Assembly (NCBI GenBank): GCA_024401695.1
Contig: JAKSKN010000001.1
Location: forward strand, 124,001-188,000
Direction of reading: 5' to 3'
Origin: Bacteroidales bacterium
GTDB taxonomy: Bacteria > Bacteroidota > Bacteroidia > Bacteroidales > UBA932
DNA length: 64,000 bases
Part shown: positions 17,434-26,869 of the stretch, piece after piece
Numbering within the stretch: the stretch's first letter is position 1
Layout of the letters: the number at the start of each line of letters is the position of its first letter
Notes under the pieces: model-generated
What the model was told of the DNA's origin: nothing
The model's input: only the letters and a program-made list of their open reading frames with translations
Database searches by the model: none
Program-made: the position numbers and the translations under genes

Positions 17434-18479
17434 TTTTCAGAGATTATTTTATTTTGCTCCGCTGCCGAAGCATCGTGTATCATATTGAATATCCTTGCAA
17501 GGAAGCCGGCGTCGAGTCCATATGTGGCCCCGAGCTTCTTCGCCGCTTCCAGCAGCTCCTCGAAACGGGCCGACTGGATGATGGCTATGTTCCTCTCTTT
17601 CTTATAGCTGCCTATCTCCCTGGAAATGCCCATACGCTCTGCAAGGAGGCGGATGATCTCGTCGTCGACCGCATCGATGCGCGCACGCAGGCTCTCGAGG
17701 GTCTCGTCGTTTCCGGCCACCTGGTCACGGACCTTGAGGGATCCCAGAAGTCCGTCCAGGGCAGAAGGCTCAAGCTGCTGCGAGGCATCGCTCAAGGCCT
17801 GCCGCGGGCAGCAGTGGCTCTCTATCATCAGGCCGTCAAAGCCGAGGTCCAGCGCACGCTGCGAGATCTCAGCGACATACTCCACAGCGCCTGCCATATG
17901 CGAAGGGTCGCAGAAGAAAGGCAGTTCCGGGAAGCGAGTGCGCATCTCGATCGCATAGCGCCAGTGCGGAACGTTCCTGTAACGTATCTTGTCGAATGTG
18001 GAGAATCCCCTGTGGATGATGCCGAGGTTCCTGACATCCTGCGCCCGGAAACGCTCGATGGCTCCCGTCCACAGGCCCAGGTCCGCATTGACCGGGTTCT
18101 TCACCAGCACCGGCACATCCGTACCGGAAAGCGACTCCGCGATCTCCTGCACGAGGAAAGGATTGGATGTCGTGCGCGCGCCTACCCAGAGCATATCGAT
18201 GCCCGCATCAAGGCAGGCCTTGACGTGGGAGGCACCCGCCACTTCCGTGCAGACCTTCATTCCGGTCTGCTCCTGCACCTCACGCAGCCACGGAAGCCCC
18301 TTCTCCCCTATTCCTTCAAAGCATCCCGGATGCGTGCGCGGCTTCCATATCCCCGCACGGAACACATTCACGCCGACATCCTTGAGCGCACGTGCGGTCG
18401 CCAGGACCTGCTCTTCGCTTTCAGCGCTGCAGGGCCCCGCTATCAGCCACGGCCGGGAGTCTTTGAAAAATGTCTTCAT
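17430..18479 (-). CDS. Bifunctional DAHP synthase / chorismate mutase
   Basis: The 349-residue protein joins a type I-beta 3-deoxy-7-phosphoheptulonate synthase (residues 1-250) to an AroQ chorismate mutase domain (about 260-345). DAHP synthase signatures are LIAGPCSAESEEQ, FRAGIWKPRT, VKNPVNADL, HRGFST, FCDPSHMAG and MIESHCCP. The mutase part begins ESLRARIDAVDDEIIRLLAERM and holds the K/R residues of the AroQ active site (SYKKERNIAI). It performs the first step of the shikimate pathway and the first step towards Phe/Tyr. This fusion is standard in Bacteroidales, often with mutase-linked feedback control. Confidence 0.92.
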   Translation of the reverse strand: MKTFFKDSRPWLIAGPCSAESEEQVLATARALKDVGVNVFRAGIWKPRTHPGCFEGIGEKGLPWLREVQEQTGMKVCTEVAGASHVKACLDAGIDMLWVGARTTSNPFLVQEIAESLSGTDVPVLVKNPVNADLGLWTGAIERFRAQDVRNLGIIHRGFSTFDKIRYRNVPHWRYAIEMRTRFPELPFFCDPSHMAGAVEYVAEISQRALDLGFDGLMIESHCCPRQALSDASQQLEPSALDGLLGSLKVRDQVAGNDETLESLRARIDAVDDEIIRLLAERMGISREIGSYKKERNIAIIQSARFEELLEAAKKLGATYGLDAGFLARIFNMIHDASAAEQNKIISEK

Positions 18480-18482
18480 CCG

Positions 18483-19250
18483 TTAAAATTTCATTGCCAG
18501 AGTGCCGCACACCGCACCCGTGTACGGGTCGGCGGAAGGTACGAGCGCAAACTGCAGATTGTCAGGTATCCTGATTCCGAAAAGGTTCTTGAACGGTTCC
18601 ACCAGCCATCCGCCCACGTGGGCGCTGAGAATGCCGAGTCCGGCCCCGAAGATGACGTCGCTGGCCCAGTGCTTGTTGTTGTGGAGGCGCATCAGGGCCA
18701 CGCTTGTGGCGAGCACATACGCAGCTCCGCCCCAGCCCCAGCCATATTCCATTCTCACAAGTTCGGCTCCCGTGAAGGCCAGGTTAGTGTGCCCGGACGG
18801 GAACGACTTGTTGTCCACTCCGTCGGGACGCGGGGAGTCGATCAATGCCTTCATACCGTACGAGACGGCACTCAGGAAGGCATACGAGATACCCGTTTCG
18901 ATCACACGTTCAATCCAATGATGCTCGGCCTGAACGCCCGTGAACCCGAGGCCGACGCTCATCCCGAGCGGGACATACTGCACCCAGTCCTCAAAGTCAG
19001 TCCTCGGCCCTCCGGCACGCCAGTCCTCCAGGGCCCATTTCTTGACGTCAGCGTCGAAGCTGTCGTGGGCGAAACAGTGGATGAGCGTGCCTGCAGTCAT
19101 CAGGGCTGCGGGGGCTATGAGCTGCCGCGCATCGAAATCAGACGGCCTCTTCACGGCAGGGACAGAGAGCGAATCGGCCCTGTATGCAAACTGGGCCTGT
19201 GCAGGCAGGCACAGCAGGACAGTCATTATGGCCAGAAGAATTCTTCTCAT
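18483..19250 (-). CDS. PAP2-family phosphatase with signal peptide
   Basis: A 255-residue protein with a signal peptide ending in PAQAQ. The three phosphatase motifs are present: KALIDSPRP (K-x6-RP), SFPSGHT (PSGH) and MRLHNNKHWASDV (R-x5-H-x3-D), the last with the leading Ser replaced by Met. Such enzymes dephosphorylate lipid pyrophosphates or lipid A in the periplasm. The C-terminal part (about 215-255) looks strand-rich. It is first of the operon with DAHP synthase and glutamine synthetase (3 bp gap), a grouping that seems opportunistic. Confidence 0.85.
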   Translation of the reverse strand: MRRILLAIMTVLLCLPAQAQFAYRADSLSVPAVKRPSDFDARQLIAPAALMTAGTLIHCFAHDSFDADVKKWALEDWRAGGPRTDFEDWVQYVPLGMSVGLGFTGVQAEHHWIERVIETGISYAFLSAVSYGMKALIDSPRPDGVDNKSFPSGHTNLAFTGAELVRMEYGWGWGGAAYVLATSVALMRLHNNKHWASDVIFGAGLGILSAHVGGWLVEPFKNLFGIRIPDNLQFALVPSADPYTGAVCGTLAMKF

Positions 19251-19308
19251 CGGTTTCAGTGAAGGAATGATTAATCCAAGTAATTTTTTTATGAGTAACT
19301 AAATCAAG

Positions 19309-19326
19309 CAAAAATAACTATTTTTG
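19309..19326. promoter_or_regulatory. Back-to-back divergent -7 boxes (PAP2 operon / rnhA)
   Basis: CAAAAATA (19309-19316, TATTTTTG on the minus strand) and TATTTTTG (19319-19326, plus) are separated by 2 bp. The plus box ends 6 nt before the rnhA ATG; the minus box gives the PAP2 operon a leader of about 50 nt. Both fit TAnnTTTG. Each promoter's upstream element must lie inside the other's transcribed region. Confidence 0.65.
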
Positions 19327-19332
19327 TACACT

Positions 19333-19818
19333 ATGACAAATCGGCAGACCATATTCCTCTACACTGACGGGGCAGCCAGCGGCAACCCGGGTCCGGGAGG
19401 CTATGGAGTGGTCCTGAAGTGCGGCGACCTGCGCAAGGAGATTTCCGGAGGATTCGCCCGCACCACCAACAACAGGATGGAGCTCCTGGCCGTCATAACC
19501 GGCCTGGAAGCCATCAGATGGGAGAATGCCGAGGTCGAGGTGTGGAGCGACAGCACGTATGTCGTGAAGGCCATAACCGAGGGATGGCTCGAGGGATGGG
19601 TGGCAAAGAACTGGAAGAAGGTGAAGAATCCCGACCTCTGGCAGAGGTTCCTGCCGCTGTACCGCGCCCACCACGTCAGCTTCCACTGGCTGAAGGGGCA
19701 CGCCGGGCATCCCGAGAACGAGCGCTGCGACAGGCTTGCCGTGGCTGCCTACTCCCAGCCCGGTCTTCCTGAAGACGAAGGATACCTCACGAAAGAAGAA
19801 GAATCATTAATTTTCTAG
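19333..19818 (+). CDS. rnhA: Ribonuclease HI
   Basis: The ATG at 19333 gives 161 residues and sits directly behind a -7 box. The catalytic carboxylates of RNase HI are all visible: Asp in [15 protein letters not shown], Glu in NNRMELLAV, Asp in VWSDSTYV and Asp in NERCDRLA, with the basic handle region [13 protein letters not shown]. It cleaves RNA in RNA-DNA hybrids. pdxA follows after 2 bp. Confidence 0.95.
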   Translation: MTNRQTIFLYTDGAASGNPGPGGYGVVLKCGDLRKEISGGFARTTNNRMELLAVITGLEAIRWENAEVEVWSDSTYVVKAITEGWLEGWVAKNWKKVKNPDLWQRFLPLYRAHHVSFHWLKGHAGHPENERCDRLAVAAYSQPGLPEDEGYLTKEEESLIF

Positions 19819-19820
19819 AT

Positions 19821-20918
19821 ATGCAGAACGATAAGATAATTGTGGGAATAACCCAGGGCGACTCCAACGGCATCGGCTATGAAGTCATCATCAAGGCCCT
19901 CGCGGACCCGCGCATACTCGAGCAGTTCACTCCTGTGATCTATGGCTCATCAAAGCTGTTCGGCTTTTACCGCAAGACCATCCCCGAGGTGGAGCAGATG
20001 GATACCAATGCCATCAATTCGGCCTCTGAAGCACATCCGAAGAGGATCAACATCGTGAACTGTCTTCCGGAGAGCACCTATGCAGAGCCGGGACAGGCCA
20101 CCCCTGAGTCCGCCAAGGGCGCCATCACCGCTCTTGACATCGCCGTGCGCGAGCTCAAGGAGGGCAAGATCGACGTGCTCGTCACCGGGCCTATCAACAA
20201 GAAGGCTATGTCCAACGAGGGTTTCGGCTTCCCGGGCCATACCGAATACATCCAGAATGCATTCGGGGTGAAGGATGTCCTTATGTTTATGGTCAGCCAT
20301 CGTCTGCGCCTTGCAGTTGTCACCGGCCACATTCCTCTCAAGGATGTATGCAAGAACATCTCCGAAGAGAAGATTCTCAGCAAGCTTCGTCTTATGAATG
20401 CCTCTCTCAAGCAGGATTTCGTAATCGACCAGCCACGTATCGCCGTGCTCAGCCTCAATCCTCACAGCGGTGACGGCGGTCTCCTGGGCACCGAGGAGCA
20501 GGACATCATCATCCCTGCCATCAAGAAGGCCAACGAGGAGGGCATCCTTGCCTTTGGTCCGTTCTCGCCTGACGGCTATTTCGGCCTCGGCCACTATGAG
20601 AATTTCGATGCGACCCTTGCTATGTATCACGACCAGGGTCTCTCGCCTTTCAAGGCTCTTTCTTTCGAGGATGGCGTGAATTTCACCGCCGGGCTTCCGG
20701 TCGTCCGCACATCTCCCGACCACGGTACCGCGTTTGAGATGGCAGGCCGCGATGAAGCTGACCCGCGTTCAATGCGCGCGGCAATCTTCCAGGCCATCGA
20801 CATCTATCGCAACCGGCTTGACTGGCAGGACCTTCAGGACGGCAAGATTGACCCGAAATTCCTTGAGTCCCGCGACAAATCCGACCGCGACCGCCCCGGC
20901 CGCCCTCAGATAGCATAA
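19821..20918 (+). CDS. pdxA: 4-hydroxythreonine-4-phosphate dehydrogenase
   Basis: A 365-residue PdxA. Recognisable family stretches are GITQGDSNGIGYEVI at the N-terminus, VTGPINKKAM, PGHTEYI, GHIPLKDV, LNPHSGDGG and the C-terminal GLPVVRTSPDHGTAFE, which supplies metal-binding His residues. It oxidises 4-phosphohydroxy-threonine in pyridoxal phosphate synthesis. It is co-transcribed with rnhA and ends at a strong bidirectional terminator. Confidence 0.95.
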   Translation: MQNDKIIVGITQGDSNGIGYEVIIKALADPRILEQFTPVIYGSSKLFGFYRKTIPEVEQMDTNAINSASEAHPKRINIVNCLPESTYAEPGQATPESAKGAITALDIAVRELKEGKIDVLVTGPINKKAMSNEGFGFPGHTEYIQNAFGVKDVLMFMVSHRLRLAVVTGHIPLKDVCKNISEEKILSKLRLMNASLKQDFVIDQPRIAVLSLNPHSGDGGLLGTEEQDIIIPAIKKANEEGILAFGPFSPDGYFGLGHYENFDATLAMYHDQGLSPFKALSFEDGVNFTAGLPVVRTSPDHGTAFEMAGRDEADPRSMRAAIFQAIDIYRNRLDWQDLQDGKIDPKFLESRDKSDRDRPGRPQIA

Positions 20919-20948
20919 AAAAAGCAGCGCATCTGCGCTGCTTTTTTT
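20917..20948. terminator. Bidirectional terminator between pdxA and trpS
   Basis: A perfect hairpin: seven A, GCAGCGC, a 4-nt apex (ATCT), GCGCTGC and seven T (20917-20930 pairs with 20935-20948). Flanking A and T tracts make it work on both strands. It overlaps the stop codons of both convergent genes. Confidence 0.93.
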
Positions 20949-22092
20949 ATTTGCTGTATTTTGCGGACTGTTCGGCGATGAGGGCGTCAAGGACACCGGA
21001 GTCGAAATAGTTGATGCGCATAGAGCGCTTGACGGCCGCGAGGGTATCGGCAGCTTCGGCGCGGGCGATTTCAGAACCCTTGCGGAGAACCTCATAAACA
21101 TACGGGATATTCTTCTCCAGCTCGTGACGACGCGCGCGGATAGGCTCCAGGGTGTCGTTGAGAACGGCATTCAGGAAGCTCTTGATCATCATATCGCCAA
21201 GGCCGCCGGCCTGATACTGAGCCTTCACCTCATCAAGGCTGTTGAACTCGAAGCTCACCTTCTTGCCTACAAAGCACTCGCGGAATTTCGCAAAATGCTC
21301 AGGCTTGCAGAAGGCATCAAGATATGTGAAGACGGTATTGCCCTCAACGTGACCCGGATCAGAGACCTGAAGATGAAGCGGGTCGGTGTACATACCCTTG
21401 ACCTTCACCCACACTTCCTCGGCAGAATCCGAAAGGTAGATGCAGTTGCCCAGCGACTTGCTCATCTTGGCCTTGCCGTCGGTACCCGGCAAGCGCAGAC
21501 AGGCCGCATTGTCCGGAAGAAGCATCTCAGGCATCACCAGAGTCTCGCCATAGACGGTATTGAACTTGTGCACGATCTCGCGCGTCTGCTCGATCATCGG
21601 CGCCTGGTCCTCACCTACCGGCACCGTGGTGGCCTTGAAAGCGGTGATATCGGCAGCTTGAGAGATAGGATAGCAGAAGAATCCGACAGGGGTGCCGGCC
21701 TTGTTGTCGGCCTCGTCGGAATCATTGAACCCGCGCATCTGGATCTCGGCCTTGACGGTCGGATTGCGCTGGAGGCGCTGCACGGTCACGAGGTTGTTGT
21801 AGAAGAACGTGAGTTCCGTGAGCTCGCTCACCTGCGACTGGATGAAGATGCACGCCTTCTCGGGATCAAGACCGGCCGAGAGATAATCCAGCGCCACTTC
21901 TATGATATTCTGGCGGACCTTCTCAGGGTTGTCGGCATTGTCCGTCAACGCCTGTGCGTCCGCGATCATAATGAAAATCTTTTCGTACTTGCCGCTGTTC
22001 TGAAGCTCCACGCGGCGGCGGAGCGAGCCAACATAGTGGCCAATATGAAGGCGGCCGGTCGGCCGGTCGCCTGTAAGAATCACTTTACCCAT
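20947..22092 (-). CDS. trpS: Tryptophanyl-tRNA synthetase
   Basis: A class I synthetase of 381 residues. The HIGH motif appears as [13 protein letters not shown] near the start and the KMSKS motif as [10 protein letters not shown] about residue 190. [18 protein letters not shown]-like sequence ([10 protein letters not shown]) binds ATP/Trp. It charges tRNA-Trp. Its ATG overlaps the recA stop by one base (TGATG), so recA and trpS are co-translated. Confidence 0.95.
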   Translation of the reverse strand: MGKVILTGDRPTGRLHIGHYVGSLRRRVELQNSGKYEKIFIMIADAQALTDNADNPEKVRQNIIEVALDYLSAGLDPEKACIFIQSQVSELTELTFFYNNLVTVQRLQRNPTVKAEIQMRGFNDSDEADNKAGTPVGFFCYPISQAADITAFKATTVPVGEDQAPMIEQTREIVHKFNTVYGETLVMPEMLLPDNAACLRLPGTDGKAKMSKSLGNCIYLSDSAEEVWVKVKGMYTDPLHLQVSDPGHVEGNTVFTYLDAFCKPEHFAKFRECFVGKKVSFEFNSLDEVKAQYQAGGLGDMMIKSFLNAVLNDTLEPIRARRHELEKNIPYVYEVLRKGSEIARAEAADTLAAVKRSMRINYFDSGVLDALIAEQSAKYSK

Positions 22093-23120
22093 CAGTCTTT
22101 TACAGATTTAAGAGCTTCGCGGACCTGAGCTTCGATCTCTTCGCAGAGCTCGACATTGTCCTTGAGAAACTGTTTCAATGCGGCGGCACCCTGCGCAAGC
22201 TTGTTCTCCTTGTAGCTGAACCAGCTGCCGCTCTTGTGGATGATGTCGAACTCCACCGCGAGGTCGGCGATCTCCGCCACGTGCGAAATGCCTTCGCCAT
22301 AGACGATGTCGAACTCGGCCTTCTTGAAAGGTGGTGCCATCTTGTTCTTGACCACCTTGACCTTGGTGCGGTTTCCGAGAGCCTCGTCGCCGTCCTTGAG
22401 CTGTGTGGTGCGGCGCACATCCAGACGCACGGAAGCGTAGAACTTGAGGGCGTTGCCGCCGGTGGTCGTCTCCGGATTGCCGAACATCACGCCGATCTTC
22501 TCACGAAGCTGGTTGATGAAGATGCAGCAGGTGTTGGTCTTGGCGATATTTGCGGTGAGCTTGCGGAGAGCCTGGCTCATCAGGCGGGCCTGGAGGCCGA
22601 CCTTGTTGTCGCCCATCTCACCCTCGATCTCAGCCTTCGGCGTGAGGGCGGCGACGGAGTCGATGACAACGATGTCGATCGCGCCGGAGCGGATGAGGTT
22701 GTCGGCGATTTCGAGCGCCTGCTCGCCGTTATCCGGCTGGGAAACCAGAAGGGTCTCGAGATTGACTCCGAGAGCCTGTGCGTATGAGCGGTCAAAAGCG
22801 TGCTCCGCATCGATCATAGCCGCGATTCCGCCCTGCTTCTGGGCCTCTGCTATGGCGTGGATCGCCAGAGTCGTCTTACCGCTTGATTCCGGTCCGTAGA
22901 TCTCGATGATACGGCCGCGCGGATAACCGCCGATGCCGAGTGCGTGGTCAAGAGCCACGGAGCCGCTAGGAATTACCTGAACGTCCCATTCTGGCTGATC
23001 TCCCAACTTCATGATCGTTCCTTTCCCGAAATCCTTCTCAATCTTGTCGATCGTGGCCTGAAGCGCCTTCAGCTTGGCAGCGTTGACTTCATTGGCCTTT
23101 ACTTCAACTTCTTTAGCCAT
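22092..23120 (-). CDS. recA: Recombinase RecA
   Basis: A full-length RecA of 342 residues. Walker A is GPESSGKTT, Walker [10 protein letters not shown], and loops L1/L2 appear as [13 protein letters not shown] and [16 protein letters not shown]. It drives homologous recombination and the SOS response. There is no intein. A -7 box on the minus strand at 23173-23180 gives a leader of about 45 nt. recX lies separately at 25.9 kb. Confidence 0.97.
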   Translation of the reverse strand: MAKEVEVKANEVNAAKLKALQATIDKIEKDFGKGTIMKLGDQPEWDVQVIPSGSVALDHALGIGGYPRGRIIEIYGPESSGKTTLAIHAIAEAQKQGGIAAMIDAEHAFDRSYAQALGVNLETLLVSQPDNGEQALEIADNLIRSGAIDIVVIDSVAALTPKAEIEGEMGDNKVGLQARLMSQALRKLTANIAKTNTCCIFINQLREKIGVMFGNPETTTGGNALKFYASVRLDVRRTTQLKDGDEALGNRTKVKVVKNKMAPPFKKAEFDIVYGEGISHVAEIADLAVEFDIIHKSGSWFSYKENKLAQGAAALKQFLKDNVELCEEIEAQVREALKSVKD

Positions 23121-23172
23121 AATGTTTTAAATTTAATGTTCATACGGCGCCGAACCGTTACGACGCCAGTTA

Positions 23173-23202
23173 CAAATATAAGACAAAAAAATCGTATTTT
23201 TG
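23173..23202. promoter_or_regulatory. Divergent -7 boxes for recA and rlmN
   Basis: CAAATATA at 23173-23180 reads TATATTTG on the minus strand and serves recA. TATTTTTG at 23195-23202 serves rlmN, whose ATG at 23207 is only 4 nt further, so rlmN mRNA is probably leaderless. No obvious LexA-like dyad was seen. Confidence 0.6.
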
Positions 23203-23206
23203 TACT

Positions 23207-24223
23207 ATGAAAGACAAGTTGCTGGGAAAGAACCTGGCGGGGCTCAAGGAGGCCGCCGCATCCTGCGGACTGAAGCCGTTCGTCGGCAAACAGTTGGCAG
23301 AATGGCTGTATCAGAAGCGCGTCCGCAGCTGGGATGCGATGACCAACATCTCGAAAGACTCCAAGGCCAGGCTGCAGGAATCGTTCGAGCTCGGCACAGT
23401 CGCCCCCATAGGCGAAGCGAGGTCTTCCGACGGCACCCGCAAGTACCTCTTCCCGGTATCGGAAAGCCAGGCCGTAGAGGCCGTGATGATCCCCGACGAA
23501 GACCGCAGGACCCTCTGCGTCAGCTCCCAGGCGGGCTGCAAGATGGGCTGCAAGTTCTGTATGACCGGCCGCCAGGGCTGGCACGGCAACCTTGACACCG
23601 GCGACATCATCAACCAGTTCATCAGCATCGAAGAGTCATCCGAGCTCACCAACACGGTATTTATGGGAATGGGCGAGCCCCTCGACAACTACGACGCCGT
23701 AGCCGGGGCGATAGAGATCCTTACAGCCGACTGGGGCTTCGGGTGGAGTCCCAAACGCATCACGCTCAGCACCATAGGCGTACTCCCGAAACTTCGCAGA
23801 TACCTCGACGAGCAGCACTGCCACCTCGCAGTCAGTCTCCACAACCCCTTCCCTGAAGAGCGTCTGCAGATGATGCCCGTCCAGAAAGCCTGGCCGGTCC
23901 AGGACGTGGTGGACCTCATCCGTCAGTACGACTTCAGCGGCCAGCGGCGCGTCAGCTTCGAATACACGATGTTCGCGGGCTTCAACGACGACAAGCTGCA
24001 CGCAGACGCACTCATCCGCCTCCTGAAAGGCATAGAGTGCCGCGTCAATCTCATCCGTTTCCATAAAATCCCCGATTTCCCATACGAATGCGCTACCGAC
24101 AAGGCTATGACCGCATTCAGGGACAGGCTCAGCAACAACGGCATCACCTGCACGATACGCTCCTCAAGGGGCGAAGACATCCTGGCCGCCTGCGGAATGC
24201 TGGCCGGACAGCAGAAGCGGTAG
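23207..24223 (+). CDS. rlmN: 23S rRNA (adenine2503-C2)-methyltransferase, dual-specificity RlmN
   Basis: A radical SAM enzyme of 338 residues. The cluster motif is CKMGCKFC (C-x3-C-x2-C) in SSQAGCKMGCKFCMTG; GMGEPLDNY and the C-terminal catalytic Cys region (ILAACGMLAG) complete the RlmN pattern. It methylates A2503 of 23S rRNA and often A37 in some tRNAs. The stop is 5 bp from the end of the convergent DUF2207 gene. Confidence 0.95.
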   Translation: MKDKLLGKNLAGLKEAAASCGLKPFVGKQLAEWLYQKRVRSWDAMTNISKDSKARLQESFELGTVAPIGEARSSDGTRKYLFPVSESQAVEAVMIPDEDRRTLCVSSQAGCKMGCKFCMTGRQGWHGNLDTGDIINQFISIEESSELTNTVFMGMGEPLDNYDAVAGAIEILTADWGFGWSPKRITLSTIGVLPKLRRYLDEQHCHLAVSLHNPFPEERLQMMPVQKAWPVQDVVDLIRQYDFSGQRRVSFEYTMFAGFNDDKLHADALIRLLKGIECRVNLIRFHKIPDFPYECATDKAMTAFRDRLSNNGITCTIRSSRGEDILAACGMLAGQQKR

Positions 24224-24228
24224 GACCG

Positions 24229-25887
24229 CTATCTCGAACCGCCGCCGTGGCCTCCTCCGGAGAATCCGCCACCTCCGTGATATGAGGCGTGACCGCCGAA
24301 TCCGCCAGCGCTGCCGTGTGAAGAAGGCACGCTTGCCGAAGTTATCGCCTGGCCAAGGTTGTTGGACATAAGTACAACGCTGTGGAAGGTATCCGGGGTA
24401 AAATCCTGTATCTCACTGAAAGCCATAGGATTGATATCCTTGAGCTCCTTTGCCACCTTGTCGGCGACGCCGAAGAGGGCTGCAAACACCATATAGTCCT
24501 GCCACAGGACGACCTCACGGCTGGCGCGCTCCTTGATCAGGGTGAAATCGACAAGGAACTTCTTGAAACCTATCGCCTTGCGGCATTCATCCCGGCCCGC
24601 GTCGGACACCTTGCCGCCCTCGTGCCAAGGAGACTTGCCGAACGAGTCCTTTCCGGCCTTCTTCACGGCCTTCGCCCAGGCGGCGACCCTGCTCTGGTGC
24701 GAAGAGGCCCACCTGCTGAACTCCCTTTCCTGCAGGACGCTGTCACTTCCGCTGGCCTCCCGTATCATATCCCAGAGCTGGTTGGTATAAGGGTCGAGGC
24801 CGGCGATCCCGCTCTTGTCGGCAAGCGCCAGCTCCACCTTGCCCTTCTCTGTCTGGCGGACCTCGATGGCCTTGAGGTAGATCATCTTCAATATCATCGC
24901 AGAAGCCACCTGATTGCGCTTGTTCGGCTCGCCGACCTCGCTCAAGGTGTAGCTCGTGGTGACATAATCGCCATTGAAAGGCACCTCGCGCGACCACGGG
25001 ATGGTATCCTTGTTGGTCGTGCCGAGCATACGCTTCTTGGCCATCGTCTTTGCAATCAGGACGACAAACGGAAGGATAAGTATCCATCCACCGTTTATCA
25101 GAAGCATAAGGATGCCGATTATGCCCGCCAGCACATCGCCGAAGCCGTCACCAGAATCATCATCATCGTCAAAGTCAGCACCCTTCATAGCCTTGTCCAG
25201 CTCTGTCTGGAATTCACGCTCCTGCACGCTCTGCGGGTCGGAAACCATACCCTTGTCGAAGCGGGCGAGCATAATCACGGAACTGTGACGGTCGAACTCC
25301 CCGGTGCTCTCGCAGACAAGGCTGTTGCCCTCGAAGCGCGCATCGCCATAGTAGCCGAATCCCCACAATCTCGTATTCACGGTATCCATCTGGACGCCGG
25401 GGATGGACACCTCGACGCGTGCGTGCTGCGGAGTGGAAGAAAGTTCGTCGGAAATGAACTGGATATGAAGCATATCATAGTCATCAAGACTTTTCACCAC
25501 ATTGGTCATCGTATAGGAGACGGTGAACACGTGGTCGCCGTAGCTGCCCACGCCCCAGCATATCTCATATCCGGCACCCGTACGGTGCAGACCGCAGCGG
25601 CCGGCCTTCTCGCCTATGCTCCTGTCGATGTCCCAGGCCCCTTCATTCACGAACGGGGCGCCGCCTTCGCTGACGGCGAGGTCCTTGATCTCGATGTCAC
25701 CGAGATTCTCGCGGACCAGATACCACTCCGTACCGCTTGCCACGGTCACATCCCAGACTTCCGTGATGTGCGCACTTCCCTGCTGGTCCAGGGTGCATCT
25801 GATGTCTATGTCTCTGATCTGCGGGTTGATTGCAAGGGCGGCCAGCGTGACGGTTGCCGCCAGAAGGGTGGTGATAAATTTCTTCAT
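24229..25887 (-). CDS. DUF2207-domain membrane protein with Gly-rich tail
   Basis: The 552-residue protein has a signal peptide (ending around LAALAIN), a DUF2207 extracytoplasmic domain (about 20-240; HITEVWDVTV, EWYLVRENLG), one to two membrane helices (about 250-285), a cytoplasmic region and a C-terminal tail of Gly/Ser/His (GGFSGGGHGGGSR). DUF2207 proteins are widespread and functionally undefined envelope proteins. A -7 box (25895-25902, minus) lies 8 nt before the start. Confidence 0.88.
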   Translation of the reverse strand: MKKFITTLLAATVTLAALAINPQIRDIDIRCTLDQQGSAHITEVWDVTVASGTEWYLVRENLGDIEIKDLAVSEGGAPFVNEGAWDIDRSIGEKAGRCGLHRTGAGYEICWGVGSYGDHVFTVSYTMTNVVKSLDDYDMLHIQFISDELSSTPQHARVEVSIPGVQMDTVNTRLWGFGYYGDARFEGNSLVCESTGEFDRHSSVIMLARFDKGMVSDPQSVQEREFQTELDKAMKGADFDDDDDSGDGFGDVLAGIIGILMLLINGGWILILPFVVLIAKTMAKKRMLGTTNKDTIPWSREVPFNGDYVTTSYTLSEVGEPNKRNQVASAMILKMIYLKAIEVRQTEKGKVELALADKSGIAGLDPYTNQLWDMIREASGSDSVLQEREFSRWASSHQSRVAAWAKAVKKAGKDSFGKSPWHEGGKVSDAGRDECRKAIGFKKFLVDFTLIKERASREVVLWQDYMVFAALFGVADKVAKELKDINPMAFSEIQDFTPDTFHSVVLMSNNLGQAITSASVPSSHGSAGGFGGHASYHGGGGFSGGGHGGGSR

Positions 25888-25892
25888 TTCAT

Positions 25893-25913
25893 TACAAAAA
25901 TAGTATTTTTGTA
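25893..25913. promoter_or_regulatory. Palindromic back-to-back promoters (DUF2207 gene / recX)
   Basis: Ten-base arms TACAAAAATA and TATTTTTGTA flank one G, a perfect palindrome. Each arm contains a TAnnTTTG -7 box, one per strand (25895-25902 minus, 25904-25911 plus). The minus transcript would be leaderless; recX would have about 15 nt of leader. Confidence 0.65.
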
Positions 25914-25931
25914 TGATATTAAAAGCCGATT

Positions 25932-26378
25932 ATGGAAGATAAGAAACAACGGGCATACTCCAGCCTCGAAAGCCAGTGTGCGAAAAGGGAATACTGCACT
26001 GCAGACATCTACAAGAAGGCCCTCGACAGGCTCGAAGGCGACTCGGCAGCCGCAGAGGAGATTGTCGCCAGACTGGTTGAAGGAGGTTTCGTGAGCGACC
26101 TGCGCTACGCCGGCGCATTCGCGCGGGAGAAGGCCGCGCTCACCGGATGGGGGCCCGTAAAGATCCGCTTTGCGCTCAGCGCCAAACACATAAGCAGGGA
26201 GGTCATCGACGAGGCCCTGCGCGAGATCGACAGCGAGAAGGCCGACGACAGGCTCAGACACCTGCTGGAAGCAAAGCGCCACCTGCTCGAGGGCGACCCG
26301 CAGATCCGTCTCAAGCTCATCAAATTCGCCCTTTCAAGAGGCTACGACTACGACACCGTAAAGAAATTCGTCGACTGA
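25932..26378 (+). CDS. recX: Regulatory protein RecX
   Basis: A 148-residue, helical protein with three-helix repeats typical of RecX (SQCAKREYCTADIYKKAL, VEGGFVSDLRYAGAFAREKA, GPVKIRFALSAKHISREVIDEAL). It binds RecA filaments and limits recombination. The gene is not adjacent to recA here but 2.8 kb away. The stop faces the stop of the next gene at 13 bp. Confidence 0.9.
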   Translation: MEDKKQRAYSSLESQCAKREYCTADIYKKALDRLEGDSAAAEEIVARLVEGGFVSDLRYAGAFAREKAALTGWGPVKIRFALSAKHISREVIDEALREIDSEKADDRLRHLLEAKRHLLEGDPQIRLKLIKFALSRGYDYDTVKKFVD

Positions 26379-26391
26379 CGGAGCGCCTTCC

Positions 26392-26862
26392 TCAAAACTT
26401 CTTCCTGTATTTGATATTGACGCGCCCGGCACGCTCCACGCGGGTTTCCTCGACGAAGCCGAGGGCCCTGTAGGCATCTCCCCCGTCCGGCCAGTCGGCA
26501 TCGGCATAGCTCATCACGTCGTCGGGACGGACATCATCGACGAACGCCTGAAGCAGCTTGCCCATCCCGCCGACCACGCGGAAGCCGTCAATGGAGGCAT
26601 AGCGTATCCATTCGTAGGAGCTCACCACATCGTCCCCTTTCCGCCAGCGGCGTGCATTCGAGAAGGTTGACACGGCGACCAGCGTCCCCGCCGGCAGCGA
26701 CGCCTCACCCGCACCCGTGGTCCTCCTGGTGTAGAGGCCGTAACGGTAGCGGCAGGTCGTGTCGCCCAGACGGTGATACGCATCCAGGAAAGCCTTTGCC
26801 GCAGGCTTGTCTATGCGCCTCAGCTCGCAGTTGCGCGCGAAGATGTTTTTCAGATTGTCCAC
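26392..26862 (-). CDS. Hypothetical protein, GNAT-like fold
   Basis: A 156-residue cytoplasmic protein. The layout (short N-helix, RYRYGLYTRRTTG, LVAVSTFSNARRW, a YEWIRYAS strand, VVGGMGKLLQAFVDD helix, DVMSYADADWPDGGDAYRALGF) resembles GNAT-type domains seen in phage and Bacteroidota proteins, including a C-terminal YRALGF that mimics the GNAT motif B. I do not recognise a substrate. It is last in the envelope operon 29422-26392 (7 bp after the barrel gene). Confidence 0.55.
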   Translation of the reverse strand: MDNLKNIFARNCELRRIDKPAAKAFLDAYHRLGDTTCRYRYGLYTRRTTGAGEASLPAGTLVAVSTFSNARRWRKGDDVVSSYEWIRYASIDGFRVVGGMGKLLQAFVDDVRPDDVMSYADADWPDGGDAYRALGFVEETRVERAGRVNIKYRKKF

Positions 26863-26869
26863 TCCCCCG

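Noticed and set aside
17454-19262. 602-codon plus-strand frame opposite DAHP synthase and PAP2 genes
   Set aside because: It is antisense to well-supported enzymes; high GC in third positions makes long shadow frames. No family resemblance or signal.
24382-26094. 570-codon plus-strand frame opposite the DUF2207 gene
   Set aside because: Antisense shadow; it also overlaps recX in another frame and shows biased His/Arg/Leu composition.
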